Source: Tardiphaga sp. 709 (GTDB lineage Bacteria > Pseudomonadota > Alphaproteobacteria > Rhizobiales > Xanthobacteraceae). From it: 64,000 nt of DNA. The notes beneath the pieces are model-generated. The model was not told where the DNA came from, did no database searches, and saw only the letters and a list, made by a program, of their open reading frames with translations. Positions 51,971 to 60,657 of this stretch are shown here, piece by piece; the stretch's first letter is position 1, and the number at the start of each line of letters is the position of its first letter. The stretch covers positions 5,144,501 through 5,208,500 of the forward strand of contig NZ_CP135529.1 of assembly GCF_032401055.1 (NCBI RefSeq). The letters run 5' to 3'. Both the position numbers and the translations under genes were made by a program.

Positions 51971-52000
51971 AAAAGGCTCCGGAGTACTCCGGAGCCTTTT
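51971..52000. terminator. bidirectional rho-independent terminator
   Basis: A 22-bp perfect palindrome (GGCTCCGGAGT and its complement, 51975-51996) is flanked by AAAA and TTTT. It lies 60 bp past the ThDP enzyme stop and would terminate transcription in either direction. Confidence 0.9.
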
Positions 52001-52155
52001 CATCAGGGACTGACGAGCAACCCTTAAGAGTCAGACTTGGTTTCCGCCGCCGTCACCCGAGGTGAGGCCTGTGTCGGGAACAAAATTTGTGAGCTTGCGT
52101 TGCTAAGGTCAGCGACTGTGCAGACAAATTATTGTAGCGACACTCATAAGACGAC

Positions 52156-52374
52156 ATGGCGAAAAATCGTTGGGACGACGAACAAATTGAAATTCTGAAA
52201 GGGCTTATCGCTCGTAAAATATCGCTGGCGAGAGCTGCGGTGATTATGAAACGACCGCAGAGTTCCGTACAGATCCAGGCGCGCCGACTGGGAGCACCGT
52301 TCCCCGGTGTTCGAGCGACTAAAGCGCGGTTGAAGGCCCAGTTCGATGAAGCCGAGAAGAAAGCGTCGCAGTGA
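52156..52374 (+). CDS. small putative DNA-binding protein (GcrA/SANT-like helix-turn-helix)
   Basis: A 72-aa basic protein. The pattern W-x-D-E-Q-x-E-x-L-K-x-L near the N-terminus, then SLARAAVIM and SSVQIQARRLG, matches a tri-helical DNA-binding unit like the N-terminus of GcrA or SANT/Myb domains: tryptophan, acidic cap, then turn and recognition helix ending RRLG. The tail is Lys/Ala-rich. Its stop overlaps the GTG start of the next small gene by 4 nt (GTGA). Family membership is a visual match only. Function is unknown. Confidence 0.6.
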   Translation: MAKNRWDDEQIEILKGLIARKISLARAAVIMKRPQSSVQIQARRLGAPFPGVRATKARLKAQFDEAEKKASQ

Positions 52375-52601
52375 AAAGCGCGATTGAGCTGGTCGTTGCC
52401 GGCTATGTCGACACAAACCAGTTGAGTGCGTTGCAAGATCTCAAGGTGCACCGCGAAACGCTGGCAGCATCGGTCCGCAACAGAATCGACTTCAATTTCG
52501 GCGTGCTGCTCGGGCAACTCGACGACGACATCCGCGAGATCGAAGCCGGCATTCGCCGATTGCGCGCTACGATGGAAGCGCGGCCAGCGGTCGAATCCTG
52601 A
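52371..52601 (+). CDS. small helical protein, partner of the preceding gene
   Basis: A 76-aa acidic-to-neutral protein starting at GTG 52371. It reads as two or three amphipathic helices (LSALQDLKVHRETLAASVRNRI, LLGQLDDDIREIEAGIRRLRATMEA) and lacks signal or membrane segments. The second helix has coiled-coil-like heptads, so it may dimerise or bind its neighbour. The 4-nt overlap with the small DNA-binding gene shows they are translated together. No family is recognised. Confidence 0.55.
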   Translation: MKSAIELVVAGYVDTNQLSALQDLKVHRETLAASVRNRIDFNFGVLLGQLDDDIREIEAGIRRLRATMEARPAVES

Positions 52602-52616
52602 GGTGGTGCGCGTCGG

Positions 52617-53495
52617 TTACGTTGCCAAGTCCGCCGTCTGTTCGCTCCAGCGCAGATAGTCGCGCGGTGAAATCCCCATGGAGCGGCGGAACATGGCGCT
52701 GAAGGCACTCGGACTATCATAGCCGAGATCGAGCGCGACATTGGTCACCGGCTCACGCATGGTCAGACGCGACAGCGCTTCCATCAATCGCACCTGCTGG
52801 CGCCATTCGGCGAAGCTCATGCCGGTCTCGCGGCGAAACAGCCGTGTCAGCGTCCGTCGGCCGAGGCCGCCGATCTGCGACCAGGATTCCAGATCCTGAT
52901 TGTTGCCGGGCTCGCGCAGGATCGCTTCACAGATTCGCGCGAGGCGGCGGTCCTGCGGCATCGGCGCGCGCAGCGGCACCGCGGGCATGCGGCCAATTTC
53001 CGCGAGCATCAAATTCATGATCTGCCCTTCGCGGCCCGCCATGTCGTATTCGGTCGGGAAGGTGACGGCCTCGTTGAGCAATGCGCGCACCAGCGAGGAG
53101 ACTTCCATCAACTGACACGAGGTCGGCAGGCCGTTGGCTGCTTCGGGTTCGACATAGAGGGTGCGGAGCTGCACGGTGCCCCAGCAGCGGCTTTGATGGA
53201 CGACGCCGGGCGGGATCCACAGCGCATGCTGCGGCGATACGGTCCAGCTGCCGGTCTCGGTAATCACGGTCATGACCCCTGTGAGACCATGTAGAAACTG
53301 CGCACGGCGGTGGCTGTGCCGGACTCCAACACCGCCCGAGGAGAATTCGGCGGCCATCGCAACCACCGGGCGCTGTGCGGCCTGGAGTGCGTCGGCGCGG
53401 CGGCCGCTGGCCTCGAAACCGGAAAAACTCACCATGGCCGGCGGCGCGACGCGCTGGCGCGGCGTGTTGCATGAAATTGAAGAGATATGGCCCAT
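52617..53495 (-). CDS. AraC family transcriptional regulator
   Basis: A 292-aa regulator. The N-terminal cupin-type ligand domain includes HSHRRAQFLHGLTGVMTVITETGSWTVSPQHALWIPPGVVHQ. The C-terminal HTH_18 part has SQIGGLGRRTLTRLFRRETGMSFAEWRQQVRLMEAL (first helix-turn-helix) and VALDLGYDSPSAFSAMFRRSMGISPRDYLR (second). The ATG at 53495 has AGGAT upstream; TTG 53504 is an alternative. It is divergent from the 2-hydroxyacid dehydrogenase gene and the binding-protein/ABC operon, which it may control. Confidence 0.93.
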   Translation of the reverse strand: MGHISSISCNTPRQRVAPPAMVSFSGFEASGRRADALQAAQRPVVAMAAEFSSGGVGVRHSHRRAQFLHGLTGVMTVITETGSWTVSPQHALWIPPGVVHQSRCWGTVQLRTLYVEPEAANGLPTSCQLMEVSSLVRALLNEAVTFPTEYDMAGREGQIMNLMLAEIGRMPAVPLRAPMPQDRRLARICEAILREPGNNQDLESWSQIGGLGRRTLTRLFRRETGMSFAEWRQQVRLMEALSRLTMREPVTNVALDLGYDSPSAFSAMFRRSMGISPRDYLRWSEQTADLAT

Positions 53496-53638
53496 ACGCG
53501 ACAAATCCTGACCCTGTGAAGACGGAGATGATGCGCTGACATCGTACCCTAGGATAGAGGTTTTGAGCGCATCGTTCCCAACGTTGCCATTCTCAAAGCA
53601 GGCTTCATGCCAATGGCAGAAACAAACGCAGGAATTCG

Positions 53639-54568
53639 ATGACGCGGATTACTCTCATGACAACCCTGTCCAACACCATGGGCTTTCTGGAAGACCACTT
53701 GAAACGGTCGGTTCGCGGCGCTGTCGTGACCACTTGGCCGGAAGAGGGCGCGCTGGACGGGGAGGTTGTGGTCTGCTGGAAACCACCCGCGGGTGTGATG
53801 GCGACCATGCCGAATTTGCGGCTGATCCATTCCATCGCCGCCGGTGTGGACAATGTGTTGTCCGACACCGCGCTGCCGGACCGGCCGCTTTGCCGGATCG
53901 TCGATCCGCTGCTGGGCAAGGCGATGGCCGAATATGTGCTGTGGGGTACGCTGTATTTTCATCGCGAATTTGATCGCGTCTCCACCAATGCCCGCAATGG
54001 GCACTGGCATCGCTACGATCAGGTCGCTGCTGCCGACAAGCGCGTCGGCATTCTCGGTCTCGGCACCCTCGGAATCCAGGCTGCCACGCTGCTGAAATCG
54101 GTCGGCTACAGGGTCTCCGGCTGGTCGCGCTCCGCAAAACAGGTCGAGGGTGTGGAGGTCTTCGTCGGCGATGCCGCGCTCGGCGATTTCCTGGCGCAGA
54201 CCGACATTCTGGTCTGTCTGCTGCCGCTAACGCCGAGCACGGTAGGAATCCTGAATGCTGATCGCTTCGCCCGCCTGCCGAAAGGGGCGGCGCTTATTCT
54301 CTGCAGCCGGGGCGAGCATCTGAACGTGCCGGATCTGGTTGCATCATTGCGTTCGGGCCATCTGCGCGGCGCAGTTCTTGATGTGTTCGGCAAGGAGCCG
54401 CTGCAGCCGGACAATCCGCTGTGGACAGAGCCGGGTATTCTGGTGACGCCCCACATGGCCGGATTGGCCAAGCCGCGCGTCATCGCCGACCAGATTGCCG
54501 AGAATATCCGCCGTCTCGAGGCTGGAGAGGTTCTACTCAACCGCGTCGATCCGGCACTGGGATACTGA
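53639..54568 (+). CDS. D-2-hydroxyacid dehydrogenase (glyoxylate/hydroxypyruvate reductase A-like)
   Basis: A 309-aa NAD(P)H-dependent dehydrogenase. The nucleotide-binding motif is RVGILGLGTLGIQAA, and later landmarks are LVCLLPLTPSTVGILN, the catalytic Arg in LILCSRGEHLN, and NPLWTEPGILVTPHMAGLAKP with the catalytic His. It is closest to GhrA in length and motifs, reducing glyoxylate, hydroxypyruvate or another 2-oxo acid. AGGAA lies 5 nt before the ATG. It sits first in a plus-strand series with three binding proteins and an ABC importer, so its substrate may derive from the imported solute. Confidence 0.9.
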   Translation: MTRITLMTTLSNTMGFLEDHLKRSVRGAVVTTWPEEGALDGEVVVCWKPPAGVMATMPNLRLIHSIAAGVDNVLSDTALPDRPLCRIVDPLLGKAMAEYVLWGTLYFHREFDRVSTNARNGHWHRYDQVAAADKRVGILGLGTLGIQAATLLKSVGYRVSGWSRSAKQVEGVEVFVGDAALGDFLAQTDILVCLLPLTPSTVGILNADRFARLPKGAALILCSRGEHLNVPDLVASLRSGHLRGAVLDVFGKEPLQPDNPLWTEPGILVTPHMAGLAKPRVIADQIAENIRRLEAGEVLLNRVDPALGY

Positions 54569-54727
54569 ATGCCTGCTCATTCACGGAACAAGCTCGGTTC
54601 TCAGGCAAGGCCGGCCCGATCGCGATGATGATCGGCCCGGCGACGGCGGCGGCTTGAATTTTGCAAGCTCATCCTTGCGCGTCAGTGCAACCCTGACGTT
54701 CAACCCTCTGTGCATCGGGAGAGCTGA

Positions 54728-56314
54728 ATGAATCGACGTGAGTTTGCGAAATTGCTTGGTCTGAGCGCTACGGCACTGTCGGGCATCCCGCTCGGCATCA
54801 CCCGCGCCACGGGGCAGACCAGAGGCGGTACGCTCAATACGATCATCCAGCCCGAACCGCCGATCCTGGTCACGGCGATCAATCAGCAACAGCCGACCCT
54901 CACCGTTGGCGGCAAACTCTATGAGAGTCTGCTGCGTTACGATTTCGATCTCAAACCGATTCCCGGCCTCGCCAAATCCTGGGAGGTTTCGCCGGACGGG
55001 CTGACCTACACTTTCAAGCTGTTCCCGAACATCACGTTTCACGACGGCAAGCCGCTGACGTCGGAGGACGTGATCTTCACCATGACCAAGGTGCTGATGG
55101 AAACCCATGCGCGCGGTCGCGTGACATTTGCGCGCATCGCGAAGGCCGAAGCGCCCGATCCGCTGACGGTGATCTTCACGCTGAAGTCGCCCTTCGCGCC
55201 GTTCCTGACGTCGCTGGATTGCACAACGGCGCCGATCCTGCCGAAGCACATCTATGAGGGGACCGACTATCGCAAGAATCCCGCCAACGCGCAGGCAATC
55301 GGCTGCGGTCCGTTCAAGCTCAAGGAATGGGTCAAGGGATCGCACATTCATTTTGTCCGGCACGAAGGTTATCATCGGCCCGGCGAACCCTATCTCGACG
55401 AGATCATCTACCGCGCGATCCCCGATGGTGCGTCGCGTACCGTGGCGGTCGAGCAGGGCAAGGTGCAGCTGACGCAGTGGGGCGATATCGAATTCTTCGA
55501 GGTGCCGCGGCTGTCGAAACTGCCGAATTACGAGGTGTCCACCAAGGGCTACGAATTCTTCGCACCGCATCAATGGATCGAACTTAATAATCGCATCAAG
55601 CCGATGGACGACAAGCGTTTTCGTCAGGCCGTGATGCATGCGATCGACCGCAAGGCGATGCTGCAGCGAATCTATTTCGGGCTCGGCAAGCTGGCGACCG
55701 GCCCGATCTCGTCGAAGACACGGTTCTACGACAAGAACGTCAAGAGCTATGACTACTCCGTTGACAAGGCGAAGGCGCTGCTCGACGAGATGGGGCTGAA
55801 GCCGGGTCCGGATGGCAAGCGCGTCACGTTGCGCTTTCTGATTTCGCCGGTCAGCGAGGCCAATACGCGGGCCGCCGAATTCCTGCGTCAGTCGCTCGGA
55901 CGCGTCGGTATCGATCTGCAATTGCAGACCACCGATATCGCCGGCTGGGCGCAAAAGTTCGCCGATTGGGATTACGATATGACCGCCAACCTGGTCTACC
56001 AGTTCGGCGATCCCGCGCTCGGTGTGGCGCGCACCTACATCACGTCGAATATCAAGAAGGGCATCCTGTTCTCGAACACCGCCGGCTATTCCAATCCGGA
56101 AGTTGATCGCCTGTTCGAAGAAGCAGCCGTGGCGACATCCGATGACAAGCGGCAGGAGCTTTATAGTCAGGTCCAGAGAATTCTCGTTGAGGACGTTCCA
56201 GTGGTCTGGACGTTCGAGCAGGACTATCCGAACTTCATCGACAAGCGGCTGAAGAACGTGCTGTCGACGGCGATCGGGGTGCACGAGACGTTCGGGGCGG
56301 TGAGCTTCGGATGA
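54728..56314 (+). CDS. extracellular solute-binding protein family 5, tandem copy 1
   Basis: A 528-aa periplasmic binding protein for a peptide/nickel-type ABC importer. The N-terminus MNRREFAKLLGLSATALSG has a twin-arginine-like signal, and the mature region starts near TGQTRGGTLN. The SBP_bac_5 core has DGLTYTFKLFPNITFHDGKPLTSEDV and GCGPFKLKEW. It is the first of three tandem paralogues of equal length; in the first 92 residues I count 11 differences from copy 2. Ligand is unknown; the copies may bind related solutes for a shared permease. Confidence 0.92.
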   Translation: MNRREFAKLLGLSATALSGIPLGITRATGQTRGGTLNTIIQPEPPILVTAINQQQPTLTVGGKLYESLLRYDFDLKPIPGLAKSWEVSPDGLTYTFKLFPNITFHDGKPLTSEDVIFTMTKVLMETHARGRVTFARIAKAEAPDPLTVIFTLKSPFAPFLTSLDCTTAPILPKHIYEGTDYRKNPANAQAIGCGPFKLKEWVKGSHIHFVRHEGYHRPGEPYLDEIIYRAIPDGASRTVAVEQGKVQLTQWGDIEFFEVPRLSKLPNYEVSTKGYEFFAPHQWIELNNRIKPMDDKRFRQAVMHAIDRKAMLQRIYFGLGKLATGPISSKTRFYDKNVKSYDYSVDKAKALLDEMGLKPGPDGKRVTLRFLISPVSEANTRAAEFLRQSLGRVGIDLQLQTTDIAGWAQKFADWDYDMTANLVYQFGDPALGVARTYITSNIKKGILFSNTAGYSNPEVDRLFEEAAVATSDDKRQELYSQVQRILVEDVPVVWTFEQDYPNFIDKRLKNVLSTAIGVHETFGAVSFG

Positions 56315-56354
56315 CGTTGAACGCTTCAAATATCTTTGCTACAAAGGAATTAAG

Positions 56355-57941
56355 ATGAACAGACGTGAATTCGCGAAGCTATTGGGTTTGAGTGCGACGG
56401 CGCTTTCGGGAATTCCCCTCGGCGTCACCCGCGCCGTCGGTCAGACCAAGGGCGGCACGCTCAACACGATCATCCAGCCTGAGCCGCCGATCCTGGTGAC
56501 GGCGCTCAACCAGCAGCAGCCGACGCTGACGCTTGGTGGCAAGATCTACGAGAGCCTGCTCCGCTATGGCTCCGATCTCAAGCCGCTGCCTGGTCTCGCT
56601 GAATCGTGGACCGTTTCGCCCGACGGCCTCGTCTATACGTTCAAGCTGTTTCCGGGCATCACCTTCCATGACGGCAAGCCGTTGACGTCGGAAGACGTGG
56701 TGTTCTCGGTCACCAAGGTCCTCGTCGAAACCCACGCGCGTGCGCGCGGCACCTTCCTGCGCATCGACAAGGCCGAAGCGCCCGATCCACTCACGGTGGT
56801 GTTCACGCTGAAGGCGCCGTTCGCGCCGTTCCTCAATTCATTCGATTGCACCACCGCGCCGATCGTGCCGAAACACGTCTATGACGGCACCGATTTTCGC
56901 AAGAACCCTGCCAACGCGCAGGCGATCGGCTCAGGTCCGTTCAAGCTCAAAGAATGGGTCAAGGGCTCGCACGTTCATCTCGTCAAGCACGAGGGCTATT
57001 ACCGCAAGGGCGAGCCGCACCTCGACGAGATTATTTACCGCGTCATTCCGGACGGCGCATCGCGCGCCGTCGCGCTCGAACAGGGCAAGGTCCAATTGAC
57101 GCAGTGGACTGACGTCGAACTGTTCGATGTCGCGCGTCTCTCAAAGCTGCCCAATGTCGAAATGACCACCAAGGGCTACGAGTTCTTCGCGCCGCATTTC
57201 TGGCTGGAGTTCAATCTTCGCGTCAAGCCGATGGACGACAAGCGCTTCCGTCAGGCTGTCATGTTCGCGGTCGATCGCAAGGCGCTGCTGCAGCGCGTGT
57301 TCTTCAATCTCGGCAAGGTGGCGACAGGACCGGTTTCATCGAAGACGCGTTTCTACGAAAAGGATGTCAAGCAGTACGATTACTCGCTGGACAAGGCGAA
57401 AGCCCTGCTCGACGAGATGGGCTTGAAGCCTGGCGCCGACGGCAAGCGTGTCAGCATCAAATTCCTGGTTCCGCCTTACGGCGAAATCTGGCAGCGCTCG
57501 GCTGAATATTTCAAGCAGTCGCTCGGCCGTGTCGGCATCGATCTGCAACTGGAAAATCTCGATCTTGCCGGCTGGGCCGAGCGCACCAGCAACTGGAATT
57601 ACGAGATGACCTGTAATCTGCTTTACCAGTTCGGCGATCCGGCGCTGGGCGTGTCGCGCAGTTACATCACGGCGAATATCCGCAAGGGTATCCTGTTCTC
57701 AAATATCGCGGGCTATTCCAATCCGGAAGTAGACCGGCTATTCGAGGAAGCCGCCGTGGCGACATCTGACGCAAAACGTCAGGAACTCTACACGGCCGTG
57801 CAGAAAATCGTCGTAGAAGAAGTCCCGATCGCATGGATGGTCGAGCAAGACTTCCCCAACTTCATCGACAAGCGGTTGAAGAACGTCATCACCACCGGCA
57901 TCGGTGTGCACGAGACTTTTGGAGCCGTGACGCTCGGTTGA
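56355..57941 (+). CDS. extracellular solute-binding protein family 5, tandem copy 2
   Basis: The second 528-aa paralogue, with the same Tat-like start NRREFAKLLGLSATALSG. It differs from copy 1 at scattered sites, for example in the region after GPFKLKEWVKGSH and in the C-terminal third (GEIWQRSAEYFKQSLG). In the middle, copy 2 has FWLEFNLRVKPMDD where the others have QWxELNNRIKPMDD, a change close to where peptide-type binders contact ligand, which hints at altered specificity. AAGGA precedes the ATG. A strong hairpin follows at 57973-58010. Confidence 0.92.
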   Translation: MNRREFAKLLGLSATALSGIPLGVTRAVGQTKGGTLNTIIQPEPPILVTALNQQQPTLTLGGKIYESLLRYGSDLKPLPGLAESWTVSPDGLVYTFKLFPGITFHDGKPLTSEDVVFSVTKVLVETHARARGTFLRIDKAEAPDPLTVVFTLKAPFAPFLNSFDCTTAPIVPKHVYDGTDFRKNPANAQAIGSGPFKLKEWVKGSHVHLVKHEGYYRKGEPHLDEIIYRVIPDGASRAVALEQGKVQLTQWTDVELFDVARLSKLPNVEMTTKGYEFFAPHFWLEFNLRVKPMDDKRFRQAVMFAVDRKALLQRVFFNLGKVATGPVSSKTRFYEKDVKQYDYSLDKAKALLDEMGLKPGADGKRVSIKFLVPPYGEIWQRSAEYFKQSLGRVGIDLQLENLDLAGWAERTSNWNYEMTCNLLYQFGDPALGVSRSYITANIRKGILFSNIAGYSNPEVDRLFEEAAVATSDAKRQELYTAVQKIVVEEVPIAWMVEQDFPNFIDKRLKNVITTGIGVHETFGAVTLG

Positions 57942-57972
57942 AGTCGAAGTTACTGAAAGTCACTTGATGGCT

Positions 57973-58010
57973 TGGCGGTAGCCGGACGTGCAAGCGTCCG
58001 GCTACCGCCA
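57973..58010 (+). terminator. 16-bp perfect hairpin between binding-protein copies 2 and 3
   Basis: TGGCGGTAGCCGGACG (57973-57988) and its exact complement (57995-58010) surround a 6-nt loop, and only a short CTTTC follows. It could partly terminate transcription after copy 2 or stabilise the upstream message, so copy 3 and the permeases may be expressed at another level. Confidence 0.65.
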
Positions 58011-58041
58011 CTTTCAGGTGTCAATGTTAAAGGAAGAGGCT

Positions 58042-59628
58042 ATGAATAGACGTGAATTCGCGAAGCTGATGGGCGTGAGCGCGGTTGCGCTCTCGGGTAT
58101 CCCCCTCGGCATCACCCGTGCCGCTGGCCAAACCAAGGGCGGCACGCTGAACACGATCATTCAGCCTGAACCTCCGATTCTCGTCACGGCGCTGAACCAG
58201 CAGCAGCCGACGCTGACACTGGGCGGCAAGATTTATGAGAGCCTGCTGCGCTACAGCCCTGACCTCAAGCCGATGCCGGGCCTCGCACAGTCGTGGGAAG
58301 TCTCGCAGGACGGCCTGACCTATACGTTCAAATTGTTCCCCGGCATTACCTTTCATGACGGCAAGCCGCTGACGGCTGACGACGTCATCTTCTCGATGAC
58401 CAAGCTGCTGCCGGAGACCCATGCGCGTGCGCGCGGGATCTACTCGCGTATCGAAAAAGCAGACGCGCCGGATCCGCTCACCGTGGTATTCAAGCTGAAG
58501 TCGACCTTTGCCCCGTTCCTGACGGCGCTCGACTGCACCACCGGTCCAATCGTGCCCAAGCATATCTATGACGGCACCGAATATCGCAAGAACCCGGCGA
58601 ATGCGCAGGCGATCGGCTCAGGCCCGTTCAAGCTCAAGGAATGGGTGAAGGGCTCGCATGTTCATCTCGTCAAACACGAAGGCTACTACCGCAAGGATCA
58701 GCCGTATCTCGACGAAATCATCTACCGCATCATTCCCGACTCGGCATCGCGCGCCGTCGCGCTGGAGCAGGGCAAGATCCAGCTGACGCAGTGGAACGAC
58801 ATCGAAATGTTCGATGTGGCACGGCTGTCGAAGCTGCCGAATTTCGAGATGACCACCAAGGGCTACGAATATTTCGCACCGCATCAGTGGCTCGAGCTCA
58901 ACAACCGCATCAAGCCGATGGACGACAAGCGTTTCCGTCAGGCCATTGCCTATGCGCTCGATTTGAAATCGATGGCACAGCGCGTTTACTTCGGTCTGCC
59001 CAAGGTTGCGACCGGTCCGGTGTCATCGGCGACCAGGTTCTACGAGAAGGACGTCAAGCGTTACGACTACTCGCTCGATAAGGCGAAGGCGCTGCTCGAC
59101 GAGATGGGTCTGAAGCCGGGTGCCGGCGGCAAGCGGGTGACGATCAAGTATTTGACCCCGCCATACGGCGAAATCTATCAGCGCGCTGCCGAATTCATTC
59201 GTCAGTCGCTCGGCCGCGTCGGCATCGATGTGCAGATCGAGAATACCGATGTCGGTGGCTGGGCCGAGAAGTTCAGCAACTGGGACTACGAGATGACCGG
59301 CAACCTGGTCTATCAGTTCGGCGATCCCGCGCTCGGCGTATCGCGCACCTATATTTCGTCGAACATCAAGAAGGGCATCCTGTTCTCGAACACCGCAGGC
59401 TATTCCAATCCGGAAGTCGACCGTCTGTTCGAGGAAGCCGCAACCTCTACATCCGAGGCCAAGCGTCAGGAACTCTACAGCCAGGTGCAGAAGATCCTGG
59501 TCGAGGACGTGCCGGTGGTCTGGATGTTCGAGCAGGCCTATCCCACCTTCATCGACAAGCGCCTCAAGAACGTGACTGCAACAGCGATCGGCGTGCATGA
59601 ATCGTTCAGCGACGTGAGCTTCGGATGA
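58042..59628 (+). CDS. extracellular solute-binding protein family 5, tandem copy 3
   Basis: The third 528-aa paralogue. The ATG at 58042 follows AAAGGAAGAGG and gives the same N-terminus as copies 1 and 2 (NRREFAKLMGVSAVALSG); the frame from 57988 would start inside the hairpin and is rejected. The core and C-terminus align without gaps to the other copies. The stop overlaps the start of the DppB-like permease gene (ATGA), so this copy is directly coupled to the transporter. Confidence 0.93.
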   Translation: MNRREFAKLMGVSAVALSGIPLGITRAAGQTKGGTLNTIIQPEPPILVTALNQQQPTLTLGGKIYESLLRYSPDLKPMPGLAQSWEVSQDGLTYTFKLFPGITFHDGKPLTADDVIFSMTKLLPETHARARGIYSRIEKADAPDPLTVVFKLKSTFAPFLTALDCTTGPIVPKHIYDGTEYRKNPANAQAIGSGPFKLKEWVKGSHVHLVKHEGYYRKDQPYLDEIIYRIIPDSASRAVALEQGKIQLTQWNDIEMFDVARLSKLPNFEMTTKGYEYFAPHQWLELNNRIKPMDDKRFRQAIAYALDLKSMAQRVYFGLPKVATGPVSSATRFYEKDVKRYDYSLDKAKALLDEMGLKPGAGGKRVTIKYLTPPYGEIYQRAAEFIRQSLGRVGIDVQIENTDVGGWAEKFSNWDYEMTGNLVYQFGDPALGVSRTYISSNIKKGILFSNTAGYSNPEVDRLFEEAATSTSEAKRQELYSQVQKILVEDVPVVWMFEQAYPTFIDKRLKNVTATAIGVHESFSDVSFG

Positions 59629-60647
59629 CGGCGGTATCGGTCGATGCAAAAGGCGGTCGCGTTTTCGCGGTCGCCCTCGCGCTCGCGGGATGGGTTGTCA
59701 AATTCGTTGCGGTCGTTCTGGTCATTGCGACCTTCAACTTCATTCTGGTGCACGCCGCACCCGGCGATCCCGCGCAGGTCATCGCCGGCCAGAGCGGCGC
59801 ATCCGACGAAAAGCTTCTGGCGCAGCTGCGCGCTGAATACGGGCTCGACAAGCCCTATCCGATTCAGCTCGCCACCTATCTGAAGCGCGTCGTGACGCTG
59901 GACCTAGGCTATTCCTATCGCCAGCAGCGGACCGTGGCGTCGCTCATTCTCGAGCGCTTGCCAGCGACGCTGCTGCTGACGGCGACGGCTTTCAGCCTCG
60001 CGCTTCTGTCAGGCATCATTCTCGGCACGCTGGCCGGTGTCCGCGCCGGCAAGTGGTCCGACACGGTGCTGACTGTCGTGTCGTTGCTGCTTTATGCAAC
60101 GCCGGTGTTCTGGCTTGGCCTGATGCTGGTTTTGCTGTTTTCGGTGCAACTCGATTGGCTGCCGGCGTTTGGTTACGTGACCATCGGTGTGCCGATGACC
60201 GCACTGCAGCGCATGGTCGACATCGGTTGGCATTTGATCCTGCCGGCGGTGTCACTCGCGGCCGTCTATCTCGCGATCTACACCCGCCTGATGCGCTCGT
60301 CGGTGCTGGACGTAACCCATCAGGATTTCATCAAGACCGCCAAGGCCAAGGGCCTGAAGCAGGGCCGCATCATCATTCGACATATCCTGCGCAATGCGAT
60401 GCTGCCCATCGTAACCGTTGCCGGCATGCAGGCTGGTGCGCTGGTGGGTGGTGCGGTGGTGATCGAGACCGTGTTCGCCTGGCCGGGTCTCGGCCGTCTC
60501 ATCTATGACGCGCTGTTGCAGCGCGATTATCCGGTGTTGCTGGGTGTGTTCCTGGTGATGTCGGTGATCGTGATTGCGCTCAATCTTCTCACTGATGCGA
60601 TCTACCGGGTGATCGATCCGCGCGTCTCCGTGCGTGCAGCATCGTGA
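59625..60647 (+). CDS. peptide-type ABC transporter permease (DppB-like)
   Basis: A 340-aa inner-membrane permease with about six helices. The N-terminal part contains IATFNFILVHAAPGDPAQV, a DppB hallmark. The cytoplasmic loop DFIKTAKAKGLKQGRIIIRHILRNAMLPI and GGAVVIETVFAWPGLGRLIYDALLQRDYPVLLG follow. Its ATG overlaps the stop of binding-protein copy 3 by 4 nt. A 14-residue extension before the first helix is present. Confidence 0.94.
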   Translation: MTAVSVDAKGGRVFAVALALAGWVVKFVAVVLVIATFNFILVHAAPGDPAQVIAGQSGASDEKLLAQLRAEYGLDKPYPIQLATYLKRVVTLDLGYSYRQQRTVASLILERLPATLLLTATAFSLALLSGIILGTLAGVRAGKWSDTVLTVVSLLLYATPVFWLGLMLVLLFSVQLDWLPAFGYVTIGVPMTALQRMVDIGWHLILPAVSLAAVYLAIYTRLMRSSVLDVTHQDFIKTAKAKGLKQGRIIIRHILRNAMLPIVTVAGMQAGALVGGAVVIETVFAWPGLGRLIYDALLQRDYPVLLGVFLVMSVIVIALNLLTDAIYRVIDPRVSVRAAS

Positions 60648-60657
60648 ACGGGATTAT

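Noticed and set aside
50259-51971. 570-codon minus-strand frame opposite the ThDP enzyme
   Set aside because: The opposite strand carries an intact ThDP enzyme with catalytic motifs; this frame is His/Gly/Arg-rich and recognisable as a shadow.
54581-56329. 582-codon minus-strand frame opposite binding-protein copy 1
   Set aside because: Similar antisense frames recur opposite copies 2 and 3 because the sense strands are homologous; no independent evidence for coding.
54728-59628. Tandem binding-protein copies as an assembly artefact
   Set aside because: The copies differ at many codons and in the intergenic regions, so they are true paralogues.
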